Numbered from the stretch's first letter, positions 17,237 through 26,579 are shown. The stretch is DNA of 50,033 nt from an uncultured Lachnospiraceae bacterium (GCA_946614165.1 CAMOGQ010000005.1:1-50033); one strand, 5' to 3'. Numbers and translations are program-made. Notes: generated by a model not told the origin, from the letters alone.

Positions 17237-17848
17237 ATGTTTGAGAAGAGAACGCAGCAGGATCCTGCTCCTTTGGATCAATATGAGGAAACGACCGCAG
17301 CCGCTCGTGTCGGCCGCAGGATAAGAAAGATCCGGCTGGCACGGGGAATGACGCAGACCGCTCTTGGATCTGCCGTAGGACTTGATGCCAACAGGATTCA
17401 GAAATATGAGAATGGCTACAGAAAGCCAAAAGCAGCGCTGTTAAAAAAGATCGCCGCAGCTCTGGAAGTAAGCACTCTTGCCCTGACCGACCCTGTTGCG
17501 ACAAGCCCGACAGGTGCCATGTATGCCCTTTTTGAGATGGAGGATATGTTCGGGTTAAGCGTTAATAAGGGTTCCGAAGACAGGCTAGAATCCATCAGTT
17601 TGTCCGTTGATGACAGTTCGGATCTTTATCCTTACATCAAAGAATGGCTTGCAGTACATAATCAGGTCACTGTTCGCCTGGAAAACGTTTCGTCTGATAA
17701 AGATCGCGAAAATGTCCTGCAGGCCTATAAAAACTGGAAATTGTCTTATCCTCAAGAGACAATTGATCTGGATGAGACCTCCCGCGCAAAAGAAGAACTT
17801 TTGAGAAAAATCCGTGCACTCCAGGAAGAATATGACAAATTATTGTAA
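17237..17848 (+). CDS. XRE-family helix-turn-helix regulator, copy 2
   Basis: 203 residues with a GAAAGGAATG site. It begins MFEKRTQQDPAPLDQYEE and has the same HTH (~21-81: RIRKIRLARGMTQTALGSAVGL...RIQKYENGYRKP) and C-terminal domain as the upstream copy. The tandem arrangement points to gene duplication, followed by divergence in the recognition helix (SADRIQQ versus DANRIQK), so the two may bind related but different sites. The 240-bp gap before it (16997-17236) shows no gene or clear motif. Confidence 0.85.
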   Translation: MFEKRTQQDPAPLDQYEETTAAARVGRRIRKIRLARGMTQTALGSAVGLDANRIQKYENGYRKPKAALLKKIAAALEVSTLALTDPVATSPTGAMYALFEMEDMFGLSVNKGSEDRLESISLSVDDSSDLYPYIKEWLAVHNQVTVRLENVSSDKDRENVLQAYKNWKLSYPQETIDLDETSRAKEELLRKIRALQEEYDKLL

Positions 17849-17855
17849 GGTTATC

Positions 17856-17895
17856 AAAAATGCCGAGAACACGCTAATAATGCGTGTTCCCGGCA
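17856..17895 (-). terminator. Terminator between convergent genes
   Basis: Stem TGCCGaGAACACG / CGTGTTCcCGGCA with an 8-9 nt loop. The minus strand ends in TTTTT, so it best serves the leftward 18063-18815 transcript; it may also slow the rightward XRE transcript. The rest of 17896-18062 shows nothing clear. Confidence 0.7.
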
Positions 17896-18062
17896 TTCGA
17901 ACTGTCAAAAACCGGTCAATATAGGTGTAAATTGATTCAACGATATTTTTAAGCTGCTTATGTCTTACCTGTGAGGCACAACTAAAAAACTGTTATTGCC
18001 TGTCATAATCACTTTGTCCTTCAATTCCGAACATGTTAATCTTTAACTCATGTTATCCTGCA

Positions 18063-18815
18063 TCAGTTAGTAGCAGAATAACTGATGAAATAGTCGGTAT
18101 ATTCGTGCTCCGGGATTTCCGTATCATCGATGAATTCATCTGAAAACCCATATCCAAAGGACATGTAATCTACGATAGTGTCATTATTTGTAAAAACTAC
18201 ATATCCATCAACAGAAACACCTTCTTTAGCGGTTGTTCTTAATTCTAAATGTACTGATCCATCGCTATTAACAGAAGATTCAATCGATAAGCTTTCGTTA
18301 ATCTCCTTTGTTCTAGCCCCAACATCTTGTATCTCACAATAAAGAAGATTATATTCAAAATAATCTAAACTTACAAATTCAGCTATACAATCTGCTCCAT
18401 CTTTAATATATTCTTGAATCCCACCAAATGAATTAATCTCGTTACCTTCTTCATCAAAAACTGCTCCTTCAGTATAAAGAGCTATGTCGTTTCCAGTATG
18501 ATTCTTATAATGGATAAGTAACGTAAAGTCATCAAATTTCTGGACAGTCGCTTCCAATCCTTCTGGTAATGGTTCAACCCAGGGATAGTAAGGATACTCG
18601 TCATATTCTGTCTTATCTTCCACCTCAGCAACAGAATTATTATCAATTACGTCTTCCTTTAACTCTTCTGATGAAATCTCACCATTCTCTTCTTCTGTCT
18701 CATTTTCAATTGTACCTGTATCTGCAGTTGACGTACTGCCTTCTGTGCTGCCACATGAGGATAACGTGAATATGGTTATAAATCCAATAAGAACTATCAT
18801 ACTTGCTTTCTTCAT
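18063..18815 (-). CDS. Lipoprotein of unknown function
   Basis: 250 residues with an AAGGAGG site. A lipoprotein signal with lipobox LSSC (Cys21) is followed by a Thr/Glu/Ser-rich linker (~25-75). The folded domain (~78-250) is strand-rich, with FDDFTLLIHYKNHTGNDIALYTEGAVFDEEGNEI, which resembles small extracellular Ig/FxLYD-type domains. Membrane-anchored outside the cell. It is more AT-rich than the surface module to its left. No operon partner is seen, and the 233 bp upstream (18816-19049) hold no gene. Confidence 0.75.
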   Translation of the reverse strand: MKKASMIVLIGFITIFTLSSCGSTEGSTSTADTGTIENETEEENGEISSEELKEDVIDNNSVAEVEDKTEYDEYPYYPWVEPLPEGLEATVQKFDDFTLLIHYKNHTGNDIALYTEGAVFDEEGNEINSFGGIQEYIKDGADCIAEFVSLDYFEYNLLYCEIQDVGARTKEINESLSIESSVNSDGSVHLELRTTAKEGVSVDGYVVFTNNDTIVDYMSFGYGFSDEFIDDTEIPEHEYTDYFISYSATN

Positions 18816-19049
18816 CCAGTTTCCTCCTTTTTTAATCCGTACCCTCTCTTTTGATGTTTTGTTTTAGCCCTATGTTTTTCAGATTATTGAATCTTAATAA
18901 TCTTCATTGTAGCACTTGTCGTAATCATAATTTAAGATAAAAATTGCTGTTATACTTGTAATTCCTTTCACTTTTCATCCTACAACGAACTTGTATTAAC
19001 TTTTTGTTTACATTAGCCACCAAAAACCTTCTGACATGTTCTCCCATCC

Positions 19050-21086
19050 TCATACATAAAAATGATGCTTAAGGCAATTTGCACACCTTCCACAAGGTTT
19101 TATATCAAAGTCATCCAGCTCTTTGCGGATAAAGCTCATGTAACACTTGTCTGTTTCTATAAACTCATTAAACCTCCGAAGCTCTTTCCATCTATACCAG
19201 GACACTATTCTCGCCCTTTTCATATCACAATGCCATTCCCTGATTGTTTTAAAATAGCGTGCTTTCGTTTTATAGATATCTCCGTTAACAAGAAGGTATT
19301 TTAAGACTTTATCAGCCCATACCTGCGTAACATCCAATTTCTGCATGATCTCATTTCGGCTTAAGCCAGGGTTTTCTACAATACATTCGATAACGCTTTC
19401 CATTTCATTTTCTGTGGGAAATGCATTCATAATGAAATATCTGTTTACAGCGTTATCTTCGTCCCCGGCCAACAGAACTGCGTATGCTCTGTTGATCGCT
19501 CTTCCTGCTCGCCCGATCTGCTGGTAATATGCTATTGCACTTGCAGGCTGCTGGTAGTGGATGACAAAAGCTATATCTGCCTTATCGATTCCCATCCCAA
19601 ATGCTATTGTCGCAACCAATACTTTGATTTCATTGTTTTTGAAGCGCTCTTCCGTGGTCCTTTTTTGTTCCGGGTCCAGTCGCCCATGGTAAATATCTGC
19701 ATTTATCCCATGTGCAGTAAGTGTTTCTGTCACCTCTTCGCAGTCGTGTATCGTCAGGCAGTATATGATGCCAGAACCTTGAAATTTAGGAATGTTCCTG
19801 AGCAGCCATTCAACTTTGTTTTCATCCGAACCCAGATTCAGAACATCTATGCATATACTTTTCCGGTCCATGGTCCCACGTAGGATCTCCAGATCATCAC
19901 CAAGCTGATGCCGTATATCTCTAACAACTCTGTCGTTTGCAGTAGCTGTCGTTGCGAGTACGGGTATTTCTGGGGGGAGTTGTCGTATTATTCTGATTAT
20001 GCGCCGAAAATCCGGTCTGAAATCATGTCCCCAGTCTGATATGCAGTGAGCTTCATCGACAACAAACAGAGAAAGCTTATTGTAATAATCCTTTATGAAC
20101 TCCAGGAAGACTTCATTCCCCAGCCTTTCCGGAGAAACTATAATCGCATCAATTTTATCTTTTCTTATATCGTTATAGACCTCTTTCCATTCCTTCTGTG
20201 TATCGGATGAGATCGCTTTTACGTTAATTCCAAACTTTTCTGTAGCTTCTATTTGGTTATGCATCAGTGCCAGAAGCGGGCTTATTATGATTGCAGGGCC
20301 TTTCCCCATTTCCCTCAGCTTCTTGATCGAAAGAAAGCAAACAAGGCTCTTGCCCCATCCTGTATGCTGGACTACTAACGTCTTCTTTCCATTTAAAACA
20401 GCAAGGACAGCCTCCTCCTGTCCAACCCGGAACTCTGCATTCTTTCCATATATCTGCCTGAGAGTATGTTTTATTCCAAATGTATCCTTTTCTTTATTAT
20501 CTTCAATGATTCGAGCTGTTTCGATGGTAAAAGTCTGTTCTGTTTTTTCTCCGATGTATTCTGTGATATCCTCATCAGCATAGGTTTCCTCTTCAGAAAA
20601 AGCGAAGCCATTCACAGTGCTGCTTATCTGACTGTTCAATTCCTCTCTGGTGTAGTGACGGACTGAGTCTGGTCCATACTTTTTTACCATCATGGATTCA
20701 AACGTTCGTTGACTGATGAATATCATCGGATCGTTCACAAGAGACCTGTAGTAAGATTCATTTGTCATGAACAGCTCTTCCAATGTGACCTTTTTATCTT
20801 CTTTTTGCCAGACGATATCATCCACCCTGTATTCCGTCTTATTCAGTCTCGCACCCTTTGAGAAAGTAGGCTCCGATCTGTCTACTACATCTATTCCTCT
20901 TTCAAGTATTTCAACCGTTTTTTCAGGAATGGAGTATTCATCCCTCTCAATCAGATAATTAAAATAATCTGGATCCGTCCTGAAGATCGACCGTATTGTT
21001 TCCCCTGCGTGCTTCCCCCAGGGCATTACATCATCAGCCTTCATGATCAACGGTTTTTTCTTCTTTTTTGTTTTTCTTTCTGCCAT
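19050..21086 (-). CDS. recQ: RecQ-like ATP-dependent DNA helicase with N-terminal accessory domain
   Basis: 678 residues, AAGGAG site. The N-terminal ~70 residues (MPWGKHAGETIRSIFRTDPDY) resemble the short PWGKH domain found in some exonuclease and helicase proteins. The helicase core starts near 220: Walker A TGWGKS (~243), DEAH with CISDWGHDFRPDF (~343), TTATAN, and motif VI QQIGRAGR. The C-terminus has CGRCANC, the Cys set of the RecQ zinc domain, but the HRDC domain is absent. It unwinds DNA 3' to 5' in known RecQ proteins. Compared with chromosomal RecQ the N-terminal extension is unusual. It is AT-richer than the backbone and stands alone, so it is possibly a mobile or defence-associated RecQ rather than housekeeping. 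Confidence 0.85.
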   Translation of the reverse strand: MAERKTKKKKKPLIMKADDVMPWGKHAGETIRSIFRTDPDYFNYLIERDEYSIPEKTVEILERGIDVVDRSEPTFSKGARLNKTEYRVDDIVWQKEDKKVTLEELFMTNESYYRSLVNDPMIFISQRTFESMMVKKYGPDSVRHYTREELNSQISSTVNGFAFSEEETYADEDITEYIGEKTEQTFTIETARIIEDNKEKDTFGIKHTLRQIYGKNAEFRVGQEEAVLAVLNGKKTLVVQHTGWGKSLVCFLSIKKLREMGKGPAIIISPLLALMHNQIEATEKFGINVKAISSDTQKEWKEVYNDIRKDKIDAIIVSPERLGNEVFLEFIKDYYNKLSLFVVDEAHCISDWGHDFRPDFRRIIRIIRQLPPEIPVLATTATANDRVVRDIRHQLGDDLEILRGTMDRKSICIDVLNLGSDENKVEWLLRNIPKFQGSGIIYCLTIHDCEEVTETLTAHGINADIYHGRLDPEQKRTTEERFKNNEIKVLVATIAFGMGIDKADIAFVIHYQQPASAIAYYQQIGRAGRAINRAYAVLLAGDEDNAVNRYFIMNAFPTENEMESVIECIVENPGLSRNEIMQKLDVTQVWADKVLKYLLVNGDIYKTKARYFKTIREWHCDMKRARIVSWYRWKELRRFNEFIETDKCYMSFIRKELDDFDIKPCGRCANCLKHHFYV

Positions 21087-21449
21087 ACTGCCACGGCTCC
21101 TTAAATAAAAAAAGATAAAGAATTGGTTTGATGATTCGCGATCAGGACAATGACTCCCTCGCTTTAAATCGCATCAGCACTTAAACAGGGCTTGATATCT
21201 GAATGTTTTGCAGAATCTCTCTTGCGGTATTTTGATTATACTATTTTTAATATACGAGAAAGCACTGGAATAATATAAAAAGGCAAATCAAGTCGTTCGG
21301 TCAGTTTTTGGTAAAGTGAAGACCATCCTCATACACAGGATACCGCACTAAGCATAAAGATTATGGACCTAATACTGATGACGGGGATGTCCGAAGATGA
21401 ACTATTGACGGCGCTTATTAATCACCAATCAAGGTGAAACATAAAACAT

Positions 21450-21477
21450 AAAAAAGAGCCTATGCAAGGCTCTTTTT
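21450..21477 (-). terminator. Terminator of the 21545-23222 unit
   Basis: AAAGAGCC / GGCTCTTT stem with a 7-nt loop and T-runs on both strands, so it can work in either direction. It lies 70 bp after the Cys-rich lipoprotein gene. The rest of the 458-bp gap 21087-21544 shows no convincing gene. Confidence 0.8.
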
Positions 21478-21544
21478 GTGTTCCAGGCTCTTGATTTCCG
21501 GTCGGACACTATTAAATAGTTCCTGCTAGAGGAAAATCTGACGA

Positions 21545-22324
21545 CTACATCGAAGCATACCATTCCGGCTCGATAATATTGCCTGTGTTCATATCATATA
21601 TTTTCTCTACAATAACAGCCGGCATTTCGTACACTCCTGAAAACCCCTGATATTCGCACAGAATGCATAAGGAGTGACCGCATAGATTCGAATACTTTTC
21701 TATAGATGTATAATAATCAAGATCTATTTGTACGAGCCACTGATTCCCTTCCTGATCTGTCAGAACAGAGATAAATGCATTCATCTTCCTTCCCAGATCT
21801 GCAGAAATATCCAATGTACTGACGTTCTCATATGATCCATTGAGCCAGATCATGGTTCCGCCAAGACCGTTTTCACTGGCATTACTGTTGAATTTCGAAA
21901 ACTCTCCAAATTCATATTCTTTTGTAAATCCTGCAGGGACATCATACAGCAGAACGGTTCCTTCAGTCTCTCCGCATCTTTTGCATGTCTTCGGAGCCTC
22001 GTGTGTGGCATCCGCCCAGTCATGTCCCAGGGGGTCGCCATCAGCATAACCGCAGATTCTGCAATGCTTTGCTTCTGTGCAGGTTGCTTCTTCCCAGTCA
22101 TGCTCCAACGGAACACCTTCGGTCTCACCGCAGCGGCTGCAGTGCTTTGCTTCCGTACAGGTCGCTTCCACCCACTGATGCCCAAGAGCTTCGCCTTCCG
22201 TTTCACCGCATTCAATACAGGTTTTTGGTTCAACGCATGTCGCGTCCGCCCACTGATGTTCGTGGCTGCAGCCAGCAAGGATCAGAACAAATATCATTAT
22301 CATAAAGCACAGATATCTCTTCAT
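21545..22324 (-). CDS. Lipoprotein with four Cys-rich repeats
   Basis: 259 residues. Lipoprotein signal with LAGC (Cys19). Residues ~22-125 hold four tandem ~27-residue units of the form HxW..ATC.E.K.C..CG.TEG..LGH, each with a CxxC pair plus one more Cys and flanking His. They resemble small zinc ribbons or disulphide knuckles seen in extracellular proteins of gut Firmicutes. The remaining ~130 residues form an unknown extracellular domain (YDVPAGFTKEYEFGEF...). It follows the coiled-coil membrane protein by 52 bp on the same strand and shares its terminator. Confidence 0.75.
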   Translation of the reverse strand: MKRYLCFMIMIFVLILAGCSHEHQWADATCVEPKTCIECGETEGEALGHQWVEATCTEAKHCSRCGETEGVPLEHDWEEATCTEAKHCRICGYADGDPLGHDWADATHEAPKTCKRCGETEGTVLLYDVPAGFTKEYEFGEFSKFNSNASENGLGGTMIWLNGSYENVSTLDISADLGRKMNAFISVLTDQEGNQWLVQIDLDYYTSIEKYSNLCGHSLCILCEYQGFSGVYEMPAVIVEKIYDMNTGNIIEPEWYASM

Positions 22325-22376
22325 CGATTTTATCCCCTATTGTGACAGTTTAATGCAGGAGGACCTTGTCACATTA

Positions 22377-23222
22377 TTATCGTGACTCCGCGGCATCCTT
22401 TGCTTCTTCTGCAGCCCGCTGGGCATTTTCTGCAGCGTCTTTAGCTTCTTCCGCCGCTCGCTTTGCGTATTCCGCAGTATCTTTCATTTCATTGACAGCC
22501 GATAAAAGATCATCTATTCCACGCGCCACCGAATCATAGTTGTATTTATCACAAACGCTTTCATGTATTTCCTCTACTTTTGACTTTATATCACTGATAT
22601 CGTAATTACTGGATGAGCCATCCCCAACACTGGATTTGATCTCTTCAATATCCGACGCCATCTCATCTAAGTTATCACCCATACTGTCCAGCCTTGATTT
22701 AAGGTCCGAATCATTGAGACTGTCCTGGATCGACTCGTTCATTTCATTGATCTGGCCTGTCAGGGTCTCAGTTATACCTTGGATCTTAACAGTCACATCC
22801 TGAAGGAGACGGCTCATCCGAGCAGTTATCTGATCATCAGTCAAATGCTGCTCAAGCCTGTCAAGCCGGCTGCCGTAACCATTAAGCGCGATCATCACAT
22901 TGGCAAGCAGTTCCTTGTCGCTCATCCGGGAAAGTTCCTGTTTTCTGTTTTCTATATCTTCTTTTGCATGCTGTATCTGTCTGGCACATTCCCGCCTTAG
23001 CGCATCAGCCTCCCTGGCATACTTTTCACTTAAGCTCTTTTTGTCGTTTTCATAGCTTTCCATTGCCGCTTTCAACTCTGTCTGAGTTTCAGACCGGATT
23101 CTTGCCGTTTCTTGGACAGACTGTTCAGTTAGTTTTTGATTTTCTTCTTTCAGGCTTTTATTACCTGAATGAAGAATCAAAATGATTACAACAAGAACGA
23201 TGATAATAAAATACAAGACCAT
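22377..23222 (-). CDS. Membrane-anchored coiled-coil protein
   Basis: 281 residues with an AGGAGG site. One N-terminal membrane helix (VLYFIIIVLVVIILILH, residues 2-18) is followed by almost continuous heptad-like coiled coil rich in Glu, Lys, Gln and Ala. It ends with Ala-rich repeats (AAEEAKDAAENAQRAAEEAKDAAE pattern, ~255-278). No enzymatic motif. The orientation cannot be set from sequence. It could be a structural or tethering protein, loosely like RmuC N-terminal regions, but the nuclease domain is missing. It is first in a two-gene unit with the Cys-rich lipoprotein. Confidence 0.7.
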   Translation of the reverse strand: MVLYFIIIVLVVIILILHSGNKSLKEENQKLTEQSVQETARIRSETQTELKAAMESYENDKKSLSEKYAREADALRRECARQIQHAKEDIENRKQELSRMSDKELLANVMIALNGYGSRLDRLEQHLTDDQITARMSRLLQDVTVKIQGITETLTGQINEMNESIQDSLNDSDLKSRLDSMGDNLDEMASDIEEIKSSVGDGSSSNYDISDIKSKVEEIHESVCDKYNYDSVARGIDDLLSAVNEMKDTAEYAKRAAEEAKDAAENAQRAAEEAKDAAESR

Positions 23223-23369
23223 TGATATACCTCCTGAGCAGTCATATCTCTTTTGCCAGTTTATTTCTCAGGTCCATATGGACAAGTTGATTATAACATC
23301 TTCCCGGATAATAAAACCATTTCCATAAACCGTCCTTCTCCATATCCGCGTATCTCGCGTATCTTATAG

Positions 23370-23681
23370 GACTTTCTTTCTGATGATAAACACAGACGGT
23401 TTATAGATCTTCCCGATTCTATAACTTCTATTGGAGAATACGCATTTGAAGGTTGCTCTGGAACTTCATATATCATTTTGCCGAAGAATATCCTAAAAAT
23501 TCATGATAACGCATTCTTTAAATGTCCATCTACAAAGGTTATATTTAGAAATCCTTCAACACAGATTATTACAGATAATATTAACTTTCCTTGTGGTGAG
23601 ACAATAATCAGCGGTTACAAAGGGTCTACAGCAGAGCAGTACGCAAAAAACACAGGTCTTATGTTTGAAGAGATTACATAA
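23370..23681 (+). pseudogene. Decayed BspA-type leucine-rich-repeat (LRR_5) fragment
   Basis: The frame after an in-frame TAG (23367-23369) reads FIDLPDSITSIGEYAFEGC, then ILPKNILKIHDNAFFKC and a terminal YKGSTAEQYAKNTGLMFEEI. These are two LRR_5 units and the usual C-terminal cap of BspA-like surface proteins. There is no start codon with a ribosome binding site, no signal peptide, and the N-terminal repeats are gone. It is a truncated remnant that kept its terminator (23735-23760). Confidence 0.65.
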
Positions 23682-23734
23682 TCACCCACAATTATTATGC
23701 TCAACAATACCACATCATAGTGAAGAATATGAAC

Positions 23735-23766
23735 AGGCAGGCTGAATAAACAGCCTGCCTTGTCTT
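23735..23766 (+). terminator. Terminator after the LRR remnant
   Basis: AGGCAGGCTG / CAGCCTGCCT perfect 10-bp stem with a 6-nt loop, followed by TGTCTTTT on the + strand. Confidence 0.8.
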
Positions 23767-23841
23767 TTATATCCCGGGTTCCCCACCCTGATACATTTGG
23801 TTGTTTGATGATGAAAAACACAAGCCTTCTTCATATCTTCA

Positions 23842-24045
23842 CTATATTTCTCTCAGATCATGGTCCGTTCTGAATCCTGCCGTCAGCTCCCGGATATGCC
23901 TTGCCATGATCCTTCCATACCGGTATTCTGCTCGTTCAAGCTCAATGCCATTTTCTCTGTCTTTTCTCATCTGTATTTCCAGCCTCAGCCTCCCTGTCAC
24001 CAGTATCACTGCTATACAAAAAGCCAGGATTTTTTCTGTCGTCAT
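23842..24045 (-). CDS. Small single-pass membrane protein
   Basis: 67 residues. An N-terminal hydrophobic helix (ILAFCIAVILVTGRL) is followed by a basic amphipathic tail (ERAEYRYGRIMARHIRELTAGF). GGAGGAGG lies 5-7 nt before the ATG, and the ATG overlaps the TGA of the upstream 24042-25184 gene (ATGA), so the pair is translationally coupled. Function unknown. It probably works with the upstream membrane protein. Confidence 0.7.
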   Translation of the reverse strand: MTTEKILAFCIAVILVTGRLRLEIQMRKDRENGIELERAEYRYGRIMARHIRELTAGFRTDHDLREI

Positions 24046-25184
24046 GAATACCTCCTCCTGTCATTCTGATAGAACCCTCTTTTTATCGGGACTATCGCCC
24101 TGGTCTCATCGGCGTCATCCTCCAGGCCAAAGTCCGAAATGCTTACGGATTTCCCTGTGATCGATTCATCATCGTCCCTGTCAATTACTTCCACATCTTC
24201 TTCCAGCCTTTCAGGCTCATAGTCATACTCCTGCTTCTGCTGTGACTGCTCATAGATGGCCATCCTCTCGGCCCGCAGCCTGTCAAACTCAGATACGTCC
24301 CTTTCCGGCTCTTTCCCGGATTCTTCTTTTCTGCTCTCTTTCTTCTCTCTTTTCCGGGTCATGAGCAGAGCGCCTCCCATACAGACTGCTATCATTATCC
24401 CCCAGAAAAGAGGGGAATAATCTGCCTGTGACGGCACTTCCCACTTTTCTGCAGTCTTTTCATCTTCTGCGGGGAGCATGTCTCCTGAACCGCCTGCAAA
24501 CTCTCTTTCCTGGACATCAACAGGCGCTGATGCTGTGATCTGCCATTCACCTTCCGTCATCCCCTTCATATCAAGCTGGAGATACGTCTTATTCCAGGTA
24601 TAGACCACAGACATGCTGCTGGTCCTGACGCTGTCTGATGCGCTGGCTATGACAGTGACAACGCCTTTGGGGTCCACTATAGAAACTGCTGGGATCTCTC
24701 CCTGAAACATGCACAGATATGTGCAGGAGGCCTCTTGCCCTCTCACCCTGACAGGATAACGGTATCTCTGCTTTCCTGTGATCGCAGCAAAGGCATCTTC
24801 CGCTTCTTCCAGTCTTGATGCGTCCAGCCTGGTCCTTTGTCCTGCGCTCATCATTTCATATGCATTCCTGGCAGATAGGATCATGCTTTCGTCCGCCTGC
24901 GTCACATTCTCCTTATCCGGAAGCATTTCTATAGCTTTCGCGACTGCTTTCTGGACCTCTGACAGTTCGCTGCTACTCGTCTCCTCTTCTATTTCTTCAC
25001 CGCTCTCCTGCTCTCTTGCAGTGCTATTTTCTTCTTCAATCTGGTCTTTTTCGCCGTTGGAAGCGGCCTCTGCCCCTTCCTGTGACTGTTCCTGTATCTG
25101 CGCTTCCTGTGCATATGCTGTACAAGCCGCCGGCGATACGATTATTATGGCAAATATGATGGACGCTAAGATCGTTCTGTGCAC
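24042..25184 (-). CDS. Secreted-domain membrane protein with cytosolic acidic tail
   Basis: 380 residues. Start at GTG 25184 (AGGAAGG nearby). A signal peptide (~1-25) is followed by a Gln/Glu-rich segment, a helical part (~75-135), a strand-rich domain (~138-235), a membrane helix (LFWGIMIAVCMGGALLM, ~255-272) and a basic then acidic cytosolic tail (~275-380). No catalytic motif. The layout resembles structural components of surface or pilus machines. It sits after the anchored Asp/Pro-rich protein gene and before the small membrane protein. All three probably form one unit from box D. Confidence 0.65.
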   Translation of the reverse strand: MHRTILASIIFAIIIVSPAACTAYAQEAQIQEQSQEGAEAASNGEKDQIEEENSTAREQESGEEIEEETSSSELSEVQKAVAKAIEMLPDKENVTQADESMILSARNAYEMMSAGQRTRLDASRLEEAEDAFAAITGKQRYRYPVRVRGQEASCTYLCMFQGEIPAVSIVDPKGVVTVIASASDSVRTSSMSVVYTWNKTYLQLDMKGMTEGEWQITASAPVDVQEREFAGGSGDMLPAEDEKTAEKWEVPSQADYSPLFWGIMIAVCMGGALLMTRKREKKESRKEESGKEPERDVSEFDRLRAERMAIYEQSQQKQEYDYEPERLEEDVEVIDRDDDESITGKSVSISDFGLEDDADETRAIVPIKRGFYQNDRRRYS

Positions 25185-25293
25185 TTATGACCTTCCTCAT
25201 AGCTCGTTAAAATGGTTTGCTCCGGATACGGCAGGCTTTTCGCCCGCCGCGTTCCGGATATCTGCTGATTTATTCTTTTCTTGCTGCAGCCTG

Positions 25294-26070
25294 TTACTGC
25301 TGTCTTTTTACAAAGAATGCTCCTGCCGCTGTGACAAGGGACATGATCCCGAAAGGCATTGAGGGATCCCCTGTCTGGGCCCCATCAGCAGTTTCTGTGG
25401 TCTCTTCCTCTTCTGCTTCTTCTGTCACAGCTTTTACCCTGCTTTCCGTATCTGAATCCGCATAGGAGATCACCTTATCAGCAGCTTTGGATGCAGCGCT
25501 GCTGTTACCGCCAGAATGCCCGGAGCCTCCGCCTGTCTTACCTCCTCCTGCTGTCTTTCCGCCCCCTGAACCTTCCTGGCTGCCGGGAGCATCCGGAGTC
25601 TCAGGTCCTTCCGGGTCTCCGGGATCTTCAGGGTCTTCCGGGTTTTTAGGCTCCCCAGGATCACTCGGGTCACCGGGATTGTCAGGGTCCTCAGGATCTT
25701 CAGGGTCCTCCGTATTCCCAGGACCGTCCGGATTCTCGGGGTCACCAGGGTCTTCAGGTGTGCCGGGATCTTCAGAAGCCCCGCTGTCATCTCCTGTTCC
25801 AGATCCAGTATTATCGCCCGCATTATCTCCTGTGCTGCCGCCGTCGTCCTTTCCGCTCTCTTCTTCTACTTTGTCTTTGACATCATCAACAGCATCCTGC
25901 ACAGGGGAACCGCCTGCTCCGTCTTCCTCGCCGCTCTCTTCTGCTTCCTGCTCCTGTGCGACCGGTTCTGCAGCATAAACAGTCCCTACAGAAGCTGCCA
26001 TAAAGGGCATACCCATACAGGCAGACACAAATACGATCCCCAAAAACTTCCTGACTTCGTTTCTTTTCAT
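25294..26070 (-). CDS. Surface-anchored Asp/Pro-rich repeat protein
   Basis: 258 residues with an AGGAGG site. A signal peptide (~1-34) is followed by an acidic segment and a long low-complexity stretch of PEDPxxP/GDPENPDGP units (~95-165), then Gly/Ser/Lys spacers. The C-terminus reads AQTGDPSMPFGIMSLVTAAGAFFVKRQQ-like: a QTGD sorting motif, hydrophobic helix and basic end. That is a sortase signal of the kind common in Clostridia, matching the PPKTGD of the adhesin. The Pro-rich stretch is likely an extended wall-spanning stalk. No enzyme domain. Confidence 0.75.
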   Translation of the reverse strand: MKRNEVRKFLGIVFVSACMGMPFMAASVGTVYAAEPVAQEQEAEESGEEDGAGGSPVQDAVDDVKDKVEEESGKDDGGSTGDNAGDNTGSGTGDDSGASEDPGTPEDPGDPENPDGPGNTEDPEDPEDPDNPGDPSDPGEPKNPEDPEDPGDPEGPETPDAPGSQEGSGGGKTAGGGKTGGGSGHSGGNSSAASKAADKVISYADSDTESRVKAVTEEAEEEETTETADGAQTGDPSMPFGIMSLVTAAGAFFVKRQQ

Positions 26071-26126
26071 TGTTTTCCTCCTAAAAAAGATATTGATCTA
26101 AGCCGGATCATTTTCCGGCTGTCATC

Positions 26127-26137
26127 TATATGTCAGA
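26127..26137 (-). promoter_or_regulatory. Shared upstream box (copy D)
   Basis: TATATGTCAGA on the + strand, 56 bp before the 26070 start. Confidence 0.5.
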
Positions 26138-26316
26138 ACACTTTTTAATTTTTCCATCCTGTGATGGTCCTGTGCGGATCTCTATCCTGCCGCCTGTTCA
26201 GCAGAACTCCCTACCGATCCGGACCAACGATTATTTTTATGCCGGGCGGTCGTCTCTTGGTACTTAAACGTCCCGCATGACTTTCACAGCATTTCTCTTA
26301 TTTTGCATTCTCCCGT

Positions 26317-26349
26317 TTGCCGTCATATTGCCGTCATATTGCCGTCATT
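26317..26349. repeat. Iteron cluster 1: three tandem 11-bp repeats
   Basis: Three head-to-tail copies of TTGCCGTCATA (the last ends in T), exactly 11 bp apart, about one helical turn. It is paired with cluster 2 (26785-26817), which has the same TGCCGTCA core and spacing. The ParM of plasmid R1 uses 11-bp iterons in two clusters as its centromere, so this is a candidate parC for the adjacent ParM/ParR genes. Confidence 0.7.
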
Positions 26350-26544
26350 CTTTTTATCCGCCCTCTTTCAAAAGACAGGTATTCCAGATGACCTGTAGCT
26401 TTTTTCTTTTCCGGCTTTTTGTTTTCCTCCTCTCTCAGAAGATGTGCTCCCTGTCAAAAGCAGGGCTGCATCCTGTGTATAATCCGGCACTGTTTTATAT
26501 TTCTTCCTCCCCCTTTGGAGTCCTTAATTGGTACTCTCCCAAAA

Positions 26545-26579
26545 TGCAAGACATATATATACTATGTCTTACATTTTTT
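26545..26579 (+). terminator. Inverted repeat with T-run inside the iteron region
   Basis: TGCAAGACATA / TATGTCTTACA (11-bp arms, one mismatch, 7-base centre) followed by TTTTTT. It could be a rightward terminator or a palindromic operator midway between the two iteron clusters. No other gene is seen in 26071-26812. Confidence 0.45.

Noticed and set aside
25487-25978. Pro/Ser-rich + strand frame opposite the Asp/Pro-rich protein
   Set aside because: It is the complement of the GDPENP repeat codons, with no start signal.
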